Source of the DNA: a bacterium
GTDB taxonomy: Archaea; Thermoproteota; Nitrososphaeria; Nitrososphaerales; Gagatemarchaeaceae
Direction: 5' to 3'
DNA length: 52,900 bases
Assembly: GCA_027310575.1 (NCBI GenBank)
Contig: DAIDAO010000048.1
Span: 1 to 52,900, forward strand
In this document: one piece after another, positions 31,236 through 40,267 of the stretch
Numbering within the stretch: position 1 is the stretch's first letter
Layout of the letters: each line of letters opens with the position of its first letter
Made by a program: the position numbers and the translations under genes
Notes under the pieces: generated by a model
Told to the model about the DNA's origin: nothing
What the model saw: only the letters and a program-made list of their open reading frames with translations
The model's database searches: none

Positions 31236-32462
31236 TCAGGTTAGGAGTTTCACGAGCTCCTTCGCACCCGTAGCGACCTGCGGTCTGGTCCTGGTCCAGC
31301 TTGCCGGCAGTTTGTCTTTGAGGCCGTGGCCGGTCAGGATGCAGACTACGGTCGAGTCGCGACCAATCTCCTCCTTTACTCTTCTGAGTCCTGCAAGAGG
31401 TGCAGCGCTGGCGTTCTCGACGAACACGCCTTCCCGCGATGCCAGCTCTCTTCTGGCTTGGAGGATCTCTTCGTCCGACACCGCCATTGCCCTTCCGCCC
31501 GAACCCTCGATTGCCCTCAGGGCTTTCTTCCAAGACATTGGGTTCCCTATCCTGATGGCCGAGGCCACTGTCTCCGGGCTCCTCCAGGGCCTCACCTTTC
31601 TCGACCCCCTCTCGAACGCCTCGGCTACTGGCGAGGCTCCGGCGGCCTGTACTCCTACGAGCCTCGGCACACTGGCGGTTACTCCCCAGTCGCGAAGCTC
31701 CTTGAAGCCCTTCCAGACTGCGCTGATGTTCCCTGCGTTCCCCACGGGCAGGAACACGTAGTCCGGGACCCTCTGCAGCTGTTCGTATATCTCGAAGGCG
31801 ACAGTCTTCTGTCCTTCTATCCTGTATGGGTTTATCGAGTTCATCAAGTAGAGCTCGTCAGATTCTGCCACGGCTTTGACCGTGAGCTCGAGCGCCCTGT
31901 CGAAGCCGTCGTCCACCTGAATCAGCCTCGCGCCGTGGGCGATTGCCTGGGCGAGCTTTCCGGTGGCTACCTTTCCAGAAGGCAGGATCACCGCAGCCTT
32001 GAGGTCGGCCCTCGCAGCGTACGCGGCTAATGATGCGGCCGTGTTTCCCGTGGACGCGCAGACCAGGACCTTGGCCCCCGACTCCCTGGCTCGACTCACG
32101 GCGACGGTCATCCCTCTGTCTTTGAACGAACCAGTGGGGTTCTGGCCTTCGACCTTGAAGAACAGGTTGGGCAGCCCCAGCTCGCGTCCCAGACTGACTG
32201 ACTTCGGTAGAGGAGTGCCACCTTCGTTGAGGGTCACAGCCTTGGAAGGTTCGCCCGGAATGGCGCGGGCGTACCGCCAGACGCGCAGGCTGGCGTTTTT
32301 CGGTTTGAAAAGCTCGTCCGCAGAGGGCCTCCCTGAAAAGAGCAGTTCGAGGATGTCGCCACAGTTCGGACAGGTGAAGGCTCCCGGGTCGGAATGCAGT
32401 TTCCGGCCGCAGCCTACGCATGCAAGGGTCCAGCCGTCAGGAACTTTCAACGACTCTCGCAC
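31236..32462 (-). CDS. thrC: Threonine synthase
   Basis: 408 residues. An N-terminal zinc ribbon (C15, C18, C31, C34; LACVGCGRKL and FTCPNCGD), common in archaeal ThrC, precedes a fold type II PLP domain. This has LNEGGTPLPKSVSLGRELG, GQNPTGSFKDRGMTVAVSRA with the PLP lysine K114, CASTGNTAASLAAYAARA (asparagine loop) and PVGNAGNISAVWKGFKEL (phosphate loop). It converts O-phosphohomoserine to threonine. The start overlaps the end of thrB by 26 bases, so the pair is an operon. Threonine and methionine branches thus meet in this region. Confidence 0.93.
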   Translation of the reverse strand: MRESLKVPDGWTLACVGCGRKLHSDPGAFTCPNCGDILELLFSGRPSADELFKPKNASLRVWRYARAIPGEPSKAVTLNEGGTPLPKSVSLGRELGLPNLFFKVEGQNPTGSFKDRGMTVAVSRARESGAKVLVCASTGNTAASLAAYAARADLKAAVILPSGKVATGKLAQAIAHGARLIQVDDGFDRALELTVKAVAESDELYLMNSINPYRIEGQKTVAFEIYEQLQRVPDYVFLPVGNAGNISAVWKGFKELRDWGVTASVPRLVGVQAAGASPVAEAFERGSRKVRPWRSPETVASAIRIGNPMSWKKALRAIEGSGGRAMAVSDEEILQARRELASREGVFVENASAAPLAGLRRVKEEIGRDSTVVCILTGHGLKDKLPASWTRTRPQVATGAKELVKLLT

Positions 32463-33408
32463 CTTCTCCCACAGAAGTGACGAATCCTTCTGCAGCCACG
32501 CTCCCTGAGCGGAACGCGTCCAGGACCGAACCGAGCACGGCAGTGGGGTCTTCCTTTAGCCCGTCAACCAAGGAAAGGATAGAAGGCCCGGCTCCGCTCA
32601 TGCAGACGCCCGCCGCACCTGCTTCCTTGGCGGCCTTCTTCACAGCCGCGAAGCCGGGTATCATCTTGGCTCGCGCCTTTTCGACGATGGCGTCGTCCAT
32701 GCCGCTACCTATCATCTGGATGTCGCCTGTCGCGAATCCCGCCACCATCACGCTCGCCATGGAGACATTGTGGACCACCCGGTTGAGCTCCACTGTGGCC
32801 GGGAGCAGTGACCTGGCGTACTCTGTCTTGCGGGCCGGGAGCTTCACCTTGGGGGTTGCGACTGCTATAGCCAGTGACTTTGGAGCTGGGAAACGCACTG
32901 GAGTAGGCTCAGCTCCCGCAGGAACGAGGACGAATCCGCCTGCGGTGGAGGCGGCCACGTTGTCCAGGTGGGCCGCACCCGAGGCGGCGCGTTCTCCCTC
33001 GCCTGCGTGGCGGACGAGTTCGGCCATGCCGATGCCCAGTCCAAAGAGAGTGTCCATGGCCACGGCGGCAGCCGCAGACGAAGCTCCGCTGCTTCCGAGC
33101 CCCACTCCCATGGGGACCCTTTTCGTGAGCTTGACGTGAATCTCGCCCCCAAGTTTGAACTTCCTGGCAATGGAGAGCACGACCGCGCCTGCGGCATTTT
33201 CACGGGGGATAGTAGGCAGCTCTGCGCCGACATTCTCCATCATGACCTTCGTCTTCCCCGACCCGGCGGTCCTGACCTCCACCCTGTCCCTGGGTTCCTT
33301 CAGAGCGAGGGCGAAGACGTCGAAACCAGGCCCCAGGTTCGCCGAGGAGGCGGGCGCTTCGACCACCACTCTGTCCAATGAACGAGGAGTCCTGGGCCGT
33401 GATATCAA
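32437..33408 (-). CDS. thrB: Homoserine kinase
   Basis: 323 residues of the GHMP kinase family: the N-terminal substrate motif VVEAPASSANLGPGFDVFAL, the ATP loop RVPMGVGLGSSGASSAAAAV and the C-terminal KEAGAAGVCMSGAGPSILSL. It phosphorylates homoserine, feeding threonine synthase just downstream. The start is TTG, 11 bases after the stop of a small membrane-protein gene on the same strand. Length is typical for archaeal ThrB. Confidence 0.94.
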   Translation of the reverse strand: MISRPRTPRSLDRVVVEAPASSANLGPGFDVFALALKEPRDRVEVRTAGSGKTKVMMENVGAELPTIPRENAAGAVVLSIARKFKLGGEIHVKLTKRVPMGVGLGSSGASSAAAAVAMDTLFGLGIGMAELVRHAGEGERAASGAAHLDNVAASTAGGFVLVPAGAEPTPVRFPAPKSLAIAVATPKVKLPARKTEYARSLLPATVELNRVVHNVSMASVMVAGFATGDIQMIGSGMDDAIVEKARAKMIPGFAAVKKAAKEAGAAGVCMSGAGPSILSLVDGLKEDPTAVLGSVLDAFRSGSVAAEGFVTSVGEGARVVESS

Positions 33409-33419
33409 CGTTGCAAAGG

Positions 33420-33632
33420 TCAGGCTCGCTTCGGATGGTGGACAAGGTCCGGTCTGAGATGTGCGATGCCGACCCTGAAGATGACCAGGCCGAAAAGGCC
33501 CACGAGGAGATAGATCAGGTTCGTAGCGTTGAATCCGCCGTGGTAGAAGTAGAGGTAGAAGAACCCGGCATAGAACAGCAGCAGGTAGAGGGCGAAAGAC
33601 GCGACGAGGCGTCTTCCCGAGTGCCCTGACAC
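33420..33632 (-). CDS. Small two-helix membrane protein
   Basis: 70 residues with two hydrophobic segments (SFALYLLLFYAGFFYLYFYH and NLIYLLVGLFGLVIFRVGIA) joined by a short polar loop and flanked by basic residues. It is not recognised. It ends 11 bases before thrB and is probably co-transcribed with thrB-thrC as the leading gene; a TTAAGAAAT-type box lies upstream near 33660 on the minus strand. Real coding is supported by the regular helix pattern and operon position. Confidence 0.65.
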   Translation of the reverse strand: MSGHSGRRLVASFALYLLLFYAGFFYLYFYHGGFNATNLIYLLVGLFGLVIFRVGIAHLRPDLVHHPKRA

Positions 33633-33718
33633 CTACCCAAGCTCGTTTCCCGATTTCTTAAGCGTTGGAAGAATAGATGGAAAGCTTAAACTGTCGAAGG
33701 AGAATCCTCGGCGCTGTT

Positions 33719-34375
33719 TTGGGGGACACCATCCAGTTCAACGAGATAATCGACCTCTCCTTGCCCTTGAAAAGCCAGGGCACCCCGGTCTACCCGGGCT
33801 ACCCGATGCCTGTGAGAGCGATAATGACCACGATAAGGGACAACGGCTACTTCTCCAACCTTTGGGCCTTCGTCGAGCATTCGGGCACGCATGTCGATTC
33901 TCCGGCCCACTTCGCCGAAGGGGCTCCTCCCATCGACAAGGTCCCGCTGACCACCTATGTGGGGAGGGGAGCGGTGTTGAGCTTCGTCGGCAGGGAGCCC
34001 CGATACTCCATTACGAGGGACGACGTCCTGAAGGGACTCAAGGACAAAGTCGGGCCGGGTTGGATCCTGCTCTTCCACACCGGCTACTCTGCCAGGGCGG
34101 GGACGCCGGAATGGCTGGACCACCCGGAGCTGAGCAAGGAAGCCTGTGAAGCCATCGCCGAGTTGAAGGTCAATGCGATTGGCTTTGACGCCCCAGGGCC
34201 TGATCACGAGCCGTTTCCAGCGCACAAGATCCTTCTCCCCAAGGGGATTGCGATCTTTGAAGGCCTGACCAATCTCGACAGGGTCGCCGACAGAGAGTTC
34301 GTCTTTGTCGGAGCCCCGCTGCCCTTGGTCGACGGCTCGGCGAGCCCGGTGAGGGCCTTCGCCCTAGTACGATAG
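33719..34375 (+). CDS. Cyclase-family metal-dependent hydrolase (kynurenine formamidase-like)
   Basis: About 218 residues from the TTG at 33719 (AAGCTTAAAC at 33681-33690 fits as TATA box; an ATG at 33677 is less likely). The cyclase/KynB metal motif HxGTHxDxPxH is present as EHSGTHVDSPAHF. Other landmarks are IIDLSLPLKSQGTPVYPGYP, RGAVLSFVGREPRYSITRDD, GWILLFHTGYSARAGTPEWL and IGFDAPGPDHEPFPAHKILL. Family members hydrolyse formylkynurenine, isatin or other cyclic or linear amides. It ends three bases before the convergent glutamine-synthetase-like gene. The substrate is open. Confidence 0.9.
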   Translation: MGDTIQFNEIIDLSLPLKSQGTPVYPGYPMPVRAIMTTIRDNGYFSNLWAFVEHSGTHVDSPAHFAEGAPPIDKVPLTTYVGRGAVLSFVGREPRYSITRDDVLKGLKDKVGPGWILLFHTGYSARAGTPEWLDHPELSKEACEAIAELKVNAIGFDAPGPDHEPFPAHKILLPKGIAIFEGLTNLDRVADREFVFVGAPLPLVDGSASPVRAFALVR

Positions 34376-34377
34376 GC

Positions 34378-35727
34378 TCAGAATGGGTCCAGGAAGTGGG
34401 AGATTTCCCACTGGGTGACCTGGTCGGCTGCCTGCGAGACCTCGTAGGATCTCTGGGTGATGAATTCCTCGAAGAGCTCGGTTCCCATGGTCTGCCGGAG
34501 GAGTCTGTCTCTCTCCAGTTCAGACAGCGCTTCTCCAAGCGAGCGAGGCATCAGGTGCAGGCCCCGCGAAACCATCTCCCTGTCGCTCAGATGTGAGGCG
34601 TCGAAGGTTAGCGGCTTCCCAGGGTCGAGCTTTCTTTCGACCCCGTCGAGGCCGGCAGATAGCGTGCACGCGAGGAGCAGGTAGAGGTTGCAGGCGTTGT
34701 CGGGCATCCGCATTTCAATCCTCGTGGCCCGGCCCCGCTCGTCGGGGATCCGGATGGCGGACCCGCGGTTTCCTGGCCCGTAGGTTATGGCGTCCGCGTT
34801 CCACCTGCCGGGCAGGAGCCTCTTGTACGAGTTGACAGTCGGTGCGGCTATGGCGGACAGCGCCCTCGCGTGCTTCAGGACCCCGCCTATGAAATCGTAG
34901 CAGACGCCGCTGAGACCCAGCTTGCGCTTATCGCCCTTGCCCTCGAAGAGGTTCCTTCCCTTCCTGTCTGCCAAGTTGATGTGGACGTGCAGGCCGCTCC
35001 CCCACCAGTCGGCGCCTATCTTCGGCATGAAAGAAGCGATGAGGCCGTGAGCCCGGGAGACCGCTTTCACGACCTCCTTGAAGTAGACGTATCCATCTGC
35101 CGCCTTCAGGGCATTATCGTGGCTCAGGTCGATTTCGAACTGCCCCCTGCCGCCCTCGGCATGAGCCTTGACAGGCTTTACCCCAACAGTGGAAAGGGCT
35201 TTCACCACGTCGCCCAGAAGCTCGCGATGCTCATTGTAGCCGTCCAGCGTCTGAATCCCGCTCGTGTCTGCGGGAACGACCTTCTCTCCTTGGAACTTTA
35301 CTAGGTGAAATTCGCTTTCTACCCCGACCAAAGGTTCGTACCCTGCCGAACTTGCATTCCGCAATGCCCTCTTGAGCAGGCTTCTCGTGCAAAAGGGAGA
35401 GACGCTACCGTCCGCCTCGTGGACGTCTCCGATGAAACGCGCGGTCCCCGGCGCGTATGACGGGAAGACAAGGGTTTCGGGGTCGGGTATGACCGACACG
35501 TCCCCCTGCGAGATGTCCAGCTTGCTGCCCGGAGTGAGAGGGGCGGCCGTGTTCATGTCCAGGTTCGCCCTGGCAGTCTTGAACCCATGCCTCAGAATGG
35601 AGTCGACCTCTGTCTTGATCAGCGGCTTTGACCTGGTGACGCCAGCGAGGTCGACATATGAAACGCCCACCATTACGATGCCGCGGTCAGCAAGCCGCTT
35701 CCTGACCTGCCCCGCCTTCAACACCAA
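34378..35727 (-). CDS. Glutamine synthetase-family ligase (gamma-glutamylation type)
   Basis: 449 residues with the GS fold. It has MVGVSYVDLAGVTRSKPLIK (beta-grasp domain), GVESEFHLVKF (metal Glu pair), HAEGGRGQFEIDLSHDNALK, GSGLHVHINLADRKGRNLFE (HxHxS-like), RLLPGRWNADAITYGPGNRG and RIEMRMPDNACNLYLLLACT. The usual GS adenylation site and the strict ammonium-pocket sequence are altered, as in gamma-glutamylpolyamine, gamma-glutamylethanolamide or FluG-type ligases. It is divergent from an amidohydrolase that matches the N-terminal half of FluG, and near a gamma-glutamyltransferase. Joining glutamate to an amine is the likely reaction; the true housekeeping GS is probably elsewhere. Confidence 0.88.
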   Translation of the reverse strand: MVLKAGQVRKRLADRGIVMVGVSYVDLAGVTRSKPLIKTEVDSILRHGFKTARANLDMNTAAPLTPGSKLDISQGDVSVIPDPETLVFPSYAPGTARFIGDVHEADGSVSPFCTRSLLKRALRNASSAGYEPLVGVESEFHLVKFQGEKVVPADTSGIQTLDGYNEHRELLGDVVKALSTVGVKPVKAHAEGGRGQFEIDLSHDNALKAADGYVYFKEVVKAVSRAHGLIASFMPKIGADWWGSGLHVHINLADRKGRNLFEGKGDKRKLGLSGVCYDFIGGVLKHARALSAIAAPTVNSYKRLLPGRWNADAITYGPGNRGSAIRIPDERGRATRIEMRMPDNACNLYLLLACTLSAGLDGVERKLDPGKPLTFDASHLSDREMVSRGLHLMPRSLGEALSELERDRLLRQTMGTELFEEFITQRSYEVSQAADQVTQWEISHFLDPF

Positions 35728-35778
35728 GGCTTCGAACCTCGAATTGCTTTAAACATTCGGCCGCCGATGGTCTGAGAG

Positions 35779-36933
35779 TTGGGCGTGGACCTAAGGAGAC
35801 AGCCGGTCACCGACATTCACTGCTTTTCCTTCGCACCAGGCGCAACGCTGGCCAAGGGTTCCTTCGGAAGGATGTTCATGGCAGGCGGACCTACGGTAAT
35901 GAGCTACAGACCGGCGCTACGCCAGCGGGACCTGTCGGCCTCGGTTGCCTATAGACGAATGATTCACGAGCTCTCCATCTTCTTGCACACGGCCGACGGC
36001 GAAGCCGAGGTGTTCAGGAGAAGGAACGAGACGGGAAAGGATTTCGCGACCTATGTCGGGTCGCTCTTCAAGGACGCAGGCATTGAACGGATTGTGCTTG
36101 ACAACGGGATAGAGCCTGTCCGGTTCGACGATTTCAGAAGGCTAGTCCCCGCAAAGATCTACAGGGTCTTCAGGATAGAGCCGCTTCTCAAGAATCTCCT
36201 CACAAGCTCCAGATCCTTCGGCGACCTTTTGGACTCGTTCGACGACGCGGTCCTATTCGCTGTCAGGAAGGACGGGTTCGTGGGTTTCAAGTCAGTCATC
36301 GCCTACAGGACCGGGCTGGAAGTCGGCGCACCGGACGAAACCGAAGCCCGCAGGTCATTCCAGGCGCACAGGAAAGGAAAGGAGCAAGTCGAATGGTTCG
36401 GGCCGAGGGTCAAGCCCTTGCGCGACTTTCTGCTCCGTCGGGTGGCCGGAATGTCAGGAAGGCTGGGCGCCTTCCTCCAAATCCACACGGGGCTGGGCGA
36501 CACGGACGTGATTGCCGACAAATGCAACCCGCTCCTCCTCAAGAACTTCCTCAAACTAGAGGAAGTGTCGAAGATTCCGGTGATACTGATTCACGGAGGC
36601 TTCCCCTACACGGCGGAGGCCGCCTGGCTCGCGAGCGTCTTCCCCAACGTGTACTTTGAGCTGTCGACCCCTTTTCCTCCGACCTTCCTCCCCGCGCTCG
36701 GAAGGAGGAGGTTCAGAGATGTCCTTGAGATTGTCCCGACCTCGAGGATCATCTATGGCTCCGACGCCATCGAGACGCCTGAGAACCACTGGCTCTCGGC
36801 CAGAATGGCAAAGCAGGCGCTCGGTGAGGCGCTCGGGGACCTAGTGGCCGAGGGAACCATGGATGAGGACGAAGCGAGGAAAGGAGGGGCACAGATTTTG
36901 GACTCGAATGGGCGGGAACTCCTCGCACGTTAG
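35779..36933 (+). CDS. Amidohydrolase-2 family TIM-barrel enzyme (FluG N-domain-like)
   Basis: 384 residues. The barrel starts with VTDIHCFSFAPG, a DxHxH-like metal site in which the second His is replaced by Phe. Later motifs include AFLQIHTGLGDTD, IPVILIHGGFPYTAEAAWLA, NVYFELSTPFPP and RIIYGSDAIETPENHWLSAR, the terminal Asp motif of the family. In fungal FluG an amidohydrolase-2 domain is fused to a GS-like domain; here they are separate divergent genes sharing a CTTTAAACA box (about 35744-35752). It may hydrolyse the gamma-glutamyl or amide product. The altered metal ligand is noted. Confidence 0.85.
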   Translation: MGVDLRRQPVTDIHCFSFAPGATLAKGSFGRMFMAGGPTVMSYRPALRQRDLSASVAYRRMIHELSIFLHTADGEAEVFRRRNETGKDFATYVGSLFKDAGIERIVLDNGIEPVRFDDFRRLVPAKIYRVFRIEPLLKNLLTSSRSFGDLLDSFDDAVLFAVRKDGFVGFKSVIAYRTGLEVGAPDETEARRSFQAHRKGKEQVEWFGPRVKPLRDFLLRRVAGMSGRLGAFLQIHTGLGDTDVIADKCNPLLLKNFLKLEEVSKIPVILIHGGFPYTAEAAWLASVFPNVYFELSTPFPPTFLPALGRRRFRDVLEIVPTSRIIYGSDAIETPENHWLSARMAKQALGEALGDLVAEGTMDEDEARKGGAQILDSNGRELLAR

Positions 36934-36934
36934 C

Positions 36935-38545
36935 CTAGGCGAGGACGGCTGCTCCGAGCCGTCTGGGGTCGGCAGCACCACTCAGCTTGCCAGAGCGGAC
37001 GTCGAGGATGGCCGCTTGCACGCCCCCGAAGTAGAGGTCGCGCCTCTTCCTGACCTTCAACTGCGGCCTGAGCTTCTTCAGCCCGGCGACTGTTGTGCGG
37101 CTGAACCCGCCCTCGACCATCAGGCCTTCGCCGGTCGGGTGGACTCGAGGGGCCGCCAGGGCTCGAGGCAGGCTCATCTTCCTCTCGATGACGTTATCGA
37201 TGACCTGGAAGACTGAGCTTATGATTCGCTCCGAGCCTGCGCCACCCAGGACAAGGAAGGGGATTCCGTCCTTCAGCATCATCGTCGGAGTCATGCTGCT
37301 CGCGGGTCTCTTGAGAGGCTCCACGGAGTTCGGCTTTCCTGCATCGGTGTCAAAATCGTGCATCTCGTCGTTCAGGATTATGCCCAACCCTGGGACGGTC
37401 ACCCCCGAGCCATAGAAGCACTCTATGGTCTCTGTGGCTGCCACAGCGTTGCCCAGACCGTCGACCACGCAGAAATGTGAAGTAGATCCAGGGCCGGTCG
37501 CGAGCGAGTGGGTGGGTGGTTCCGCCCGGGAACGGATTTCGTCAGCCTTCTTTCTTGCGCTGGCCCCTGAAAGCAGGGCCTTGACCGGCACATCGACGAA
37601 CTCCGGGTCGCCGAAGTTCGGCTTCTCTCTCAGCATCGCTTCGAGAACGGCCGCACGGATGTTGAGGGCCACAGTGTCTCCGTGAGTCTTTGCCCTGCCT
37701 TCCAACTCTTCCATTATCTTGAGCCCGTAGGCGAGCAGTGTTCCCCCCGCGCTGGGCGGAGGCATCGACAGAAGCTCGTAGTCTCGGTAGACGCACTGGA
37801 CCGGCCTCCTGTCCTTGACCTTGTACTTCGCGAAATCGTCCTCACAGAGCAGTCCCCCGAGGCTCTTCAGGTGCCGGGACGTCTTGGCGAGGATTTCGCC
37901 CTGGTAGAAGTGCCCGGGCCCCCTCTGTGCCAACCCGGCAAGAGTGCCAGCGAGCAGGGGGAGCTTGCTCCGACCCAGGAAGACATCAGCAGATGTCTTA
38001 AACCGCCTGATCTTGTCCACAACGCCTGCGGTGTTGTCCACGAGCATGCGTCGCGAAAGGCTCTCCCTCCCAACTCCAGACCTGGCCGCCTTAATCGCAG
38101 GATCTGCGAGGTCGCGGAACTTCATGGTCCCGAACTCCTCGAGGATTCTTGCTTGGCCGGCCAGCAACCCGGGGGTGGCCACCGCCAGGGGACCTACGCT
38201 GTTGCTTTCTGACCCGCCGACGAACATCGAAGCAGAGGACCCGAGGGGAGCCACCTCTCTGTAGTCCAGGGCCAGGTTCTCGCCGGAATGGGAGTGAAGC
38301 AACGCGAAGCCGCCTCCGCCGATGCCTGAGAAGGCAGGCTCGGCGACGCCAAGCATCAGGGACGTGGCTACCGCCGCGTCAAAGGCGTTGCCACCCTTCC
38401 TGAGAACTGTGGCCCCGGCTTCGGAGGCCAGCCTGTGCGCCGAGACCACGATGCCGTGGGCGAGCTTCAATTGACCATCACGCGTCCGAGCATCTTCAGT
38501 CCGCCTTCGAGCACGATCCCGCTTCGGACGATGCATTAAGTTCAT
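36935..38545 (-). CDS. ggt: Gamma-glutamyltransferase family (Ntn hydrolase)
   Basis: 536 residues. It follows the GGT plan: GIVVSAHRLASEAGATVLRK then GGNAFDAAVATSLMLGVAEP, and FSGIGGGGFALLHSH. The autoprocessing site is GPGSTSHFCVVDGLGNAVA, in which the Thr before SHF becomes the new N-terminal nucleophile. The small subunit carries GSGVTVPGLGIILNDEMHDF, then SSMTPTMMLKDGIPFLVLGG and GSERIISSVFQVIDNVI. No signal peptide is visible, so a cytoplasmic enzyme is likely. It sits between the FluG-like amidohydrolase and an amino-acid permease, consistent with cleavage or transfer of gamma-glutamyl groups. The true start may be later than 38545, for example at an in-frame codon before GIVVSAHR. Confidence 0.92.
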   Translation of the reverse strand: MNLMHRPKRDRARRRTEDARTRDGQLKLAHGIVVSAHRLASEAGATVLRKGGNAFDAAVATSLMLGVAEPAFSGIGGGGFALLHSHSGENLALDYREVAPLGSSASMFVGGSESNSVGPLAVATPGLLAGQARILEEFGTMKFRDLADPAIKAARSGVGRESLSRRMLVDNTAGVVDKIRRFKTSADVFLGRSKLPLLAGTLAGLAQRGPGHFYQGEILAKTSRHLKSLGGLLCEDDFAKYKVKDRRPVQCVYRDYELLSMPPPSAGGTLLAYGLKIMEELEGRAKTHGDTVALNIRAAVLEAMLREKPNFGDPEFVDVPVKALLSGASARKKADEIRSRAEPPTHSLATGPGSTSHFCVVDGLGNAVAATETIECFYGSGVTVPGLGIILNDEMHDFDTDAGKPNSVEPLKRPASSMTPTMMLKDGIPFLVLGGAGSERIISSVFQVIDNVIERKMSLPRALAAPRVHPTGEGLMVEGGFSRTTVAGLKKLRPQLKVRKRRDLYFGGVQAAILDVRSGKLSGAADPRRLGAAVLA

Positions 38546-38550
38546 ATAAC

Positions 38551-40200
38551 TTGTCCGGTATTGCGTTGCCCTACACCTTGCAGACGAAGCAATTCGTCCG
38601 AGAGGCTACTGGTCTGATAAGGGAGTTCGGCGCCATCGACACCCTACTGTTCGCTTCCGCCTTCGTCTTCGCGCTCGTTTTCACCATAGAGCAATTCCCC
38701 TGGTTCTACGGCAACACCCTGGGAGCGGACCTTACCTCCTCGCTGCTGCTGGCCTCGATCCCGTTCCTTTTCCTGATGGCCACCTACTGGGTAATCGGCG
38801 TCCTGATGCCGAGGACCGGGAACGACTACGTCTGGGTGGGGCGCATTTTCCGCCCCTCCATCGGCTTCGCCTGGTCTCTCCTGTACATGATCACCGTCTT
38901 CCTCGTGGCTTATGTGGCTGAAATAGGTCCGTTCGCCACGGCGGTTTCGTCCGTTTTCGGAACCTATGGTCTGATATCCAATTCCTCCTACCTGACCGAC
39001 CTGGGCACGTTCTTCGGGGGGCCCCTAGGAACCTTCGAACTTGCTACGCTGTTCACTGTAATTTTCGGCCTCTTCGCAATCTTCGGTTCGAGGTTCATCA
39101 AGGGTCTCCTGTATGTGACCTGGGCGGTGGCCATCATCGGCTTCCTCCTGATGTGGTACATCATGGGAACGACCAGCAACGGCACCTTCGTAACCAACTG
39201 GAACACATTGATGACGCCCATAAACTCCACCTACTCGTATGCGGCACTGCAGAGCACCGCAGTGAAGGCCGCTTCGTTTCCGGGCCTCAGCACGGGTTTC
39301 GCAGCAGTGGTCACGGCGCTGCCGCTGGCCTTTCTGTTCCTGTTCGGGGGCAACTACGCGAATGGCTTCGCCGGGGAGATCAAGAACATCAGGAAGTCGA
39401 TGCCCATCGCCCTCTTCCTGTCGCTCCTGTTCGGCGTAGTGTATTGGAGCATCACCTCGACGCTCACTCTCAACGCTGTAGGCCACGACTGGTTGACCGA
39501 AGTCGGATACGGGTGGATTTCAGGTGGGTCGTCCCCGGGCACTGCAAGCTATCCGTTGCCGTTCCAGCCGACCCAGCCCCTCTTCCTGGCCGTAGCTGCC
39601 TACCCGAACTATGCGCTAATCACGATCATGTTCGTGACCTACCTTGTCGGCTCTCTCGGCGCCCTCTTCGCGTACTTCTGGATACCTAGCAAGTACATTT
39701 TCGCATGGGCATTCGACCGGGTCATTCCATCGAAGTTCGCAGATGTGAATCAGAGGTTCCACACGCCTTACTTGGCCGTGACCGCAGTCGTGATAATCGG
39801 GGTCATCCTATCGTATCTCTACGCCATCCTCGGATATTCGACGCTGTTCACCATGGGGACTGTCGTATGGGGAGTATCCTACGTGATACCGGGACTGGCT
39901 CTGATGGCCTTCCCGTACGCAAAGAAGGACCTCTTCGCGCAGGCTCCTGGATGGATGGGACGGAAAGTGGCGAGCATCCCCATAGTCTCGATAATAGGCC
40001 TGGCCACAGCGATCGGCTTCGCCTATGTCGGTTACGTGGCGTACTCCAACCCCATAATCACGGCGCCCAACCAGTTCAGCTTCATCCTGATCGCGTTTCT
40101 TGTCATCCTGGCCTTCGTAATCTACTTCGTGAGCAAGAGCTACTACAGAAGCAAGGGAATCGACGTCTCCCTGGCTCTGAAAGAGATTCCTCCCGAATAG
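38551..40200 (+). CDS. APC-family amino acid permease
   Basis: 549 residues with about twelve helices. The N-terminal helices carry TSSLLLASIPFLFLMATYWV and VLMPRTGNDYVWVGRIFRPS, the APC pattern of a PRxGGxY-like motif (here PRTGNDYVW). Further features are GFAGEIKNIRKSMPIALFLS (helix 6 region with conserved E) and FDRVIPSKFADVNQRFHTPY, the loop typical of amino-acid/amine permeases. The start is uncertain: TTGs at 38551, 38566 and 38578 are in frame, and TCATATAAC at 38542-38550 favours the last by spacing. It is divergent from ggt and is a likely uptake route for the amine or amino acid used by the neighbouring enzymes. Confidence 0.9.
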   Translation: MSGIALPYTLQTKQFVREATGLIREFGAIDTLLFASAFVFALVFTIEQFPWFYGNTLGADLTSSLLLASIPFLFLMATYWVIGVLMPRTGNDYVWVGRIFRPSIGFAWSLLYMITVFLVAYVAEIGPFATAVSSVFGTYGLISNSSYLTDLGTFFGGPLGTFELATLFTVIFGLFAIFGSRFIKGLLYVTWAVAIIGFLLMWYIMGTTSNGTFVTNWNTLMTPINSTYSYAALQSTAVKAASFPGLSTGFAAVVTALPLAFLFLFGGNYANGFAGEIKNIRKSMPIALFLSLLFGVVYWSITSTLTLNAVGHDWLTEVGYGWISGGSSPGTASYPLPFQPTQPLFLAVAAYPNYALITIMFVTYLVGSLGALFAYFWIPSKYIFAWAFDRVIPSKFADVNQRFHTPYLAVTAVVIIGVILSYLYAILGYSTLFTMGTVVWGVSYVIPGLALMAFPYAKKDLFAQAPGWMGRKVASIPIVSIIGLATAIGFAYVGYVAYSNPIITAPNQFSFILIAFLVILAFVIYFVSKSYYRSKGIDVSLALKEIPPE

Positions 40201-40267
40201 GCACGGAGTCGCGCCTCTTCCGCCACTGCGGAACTCTTATCATCGATGGGGCCGTAGCGTCCGCAGT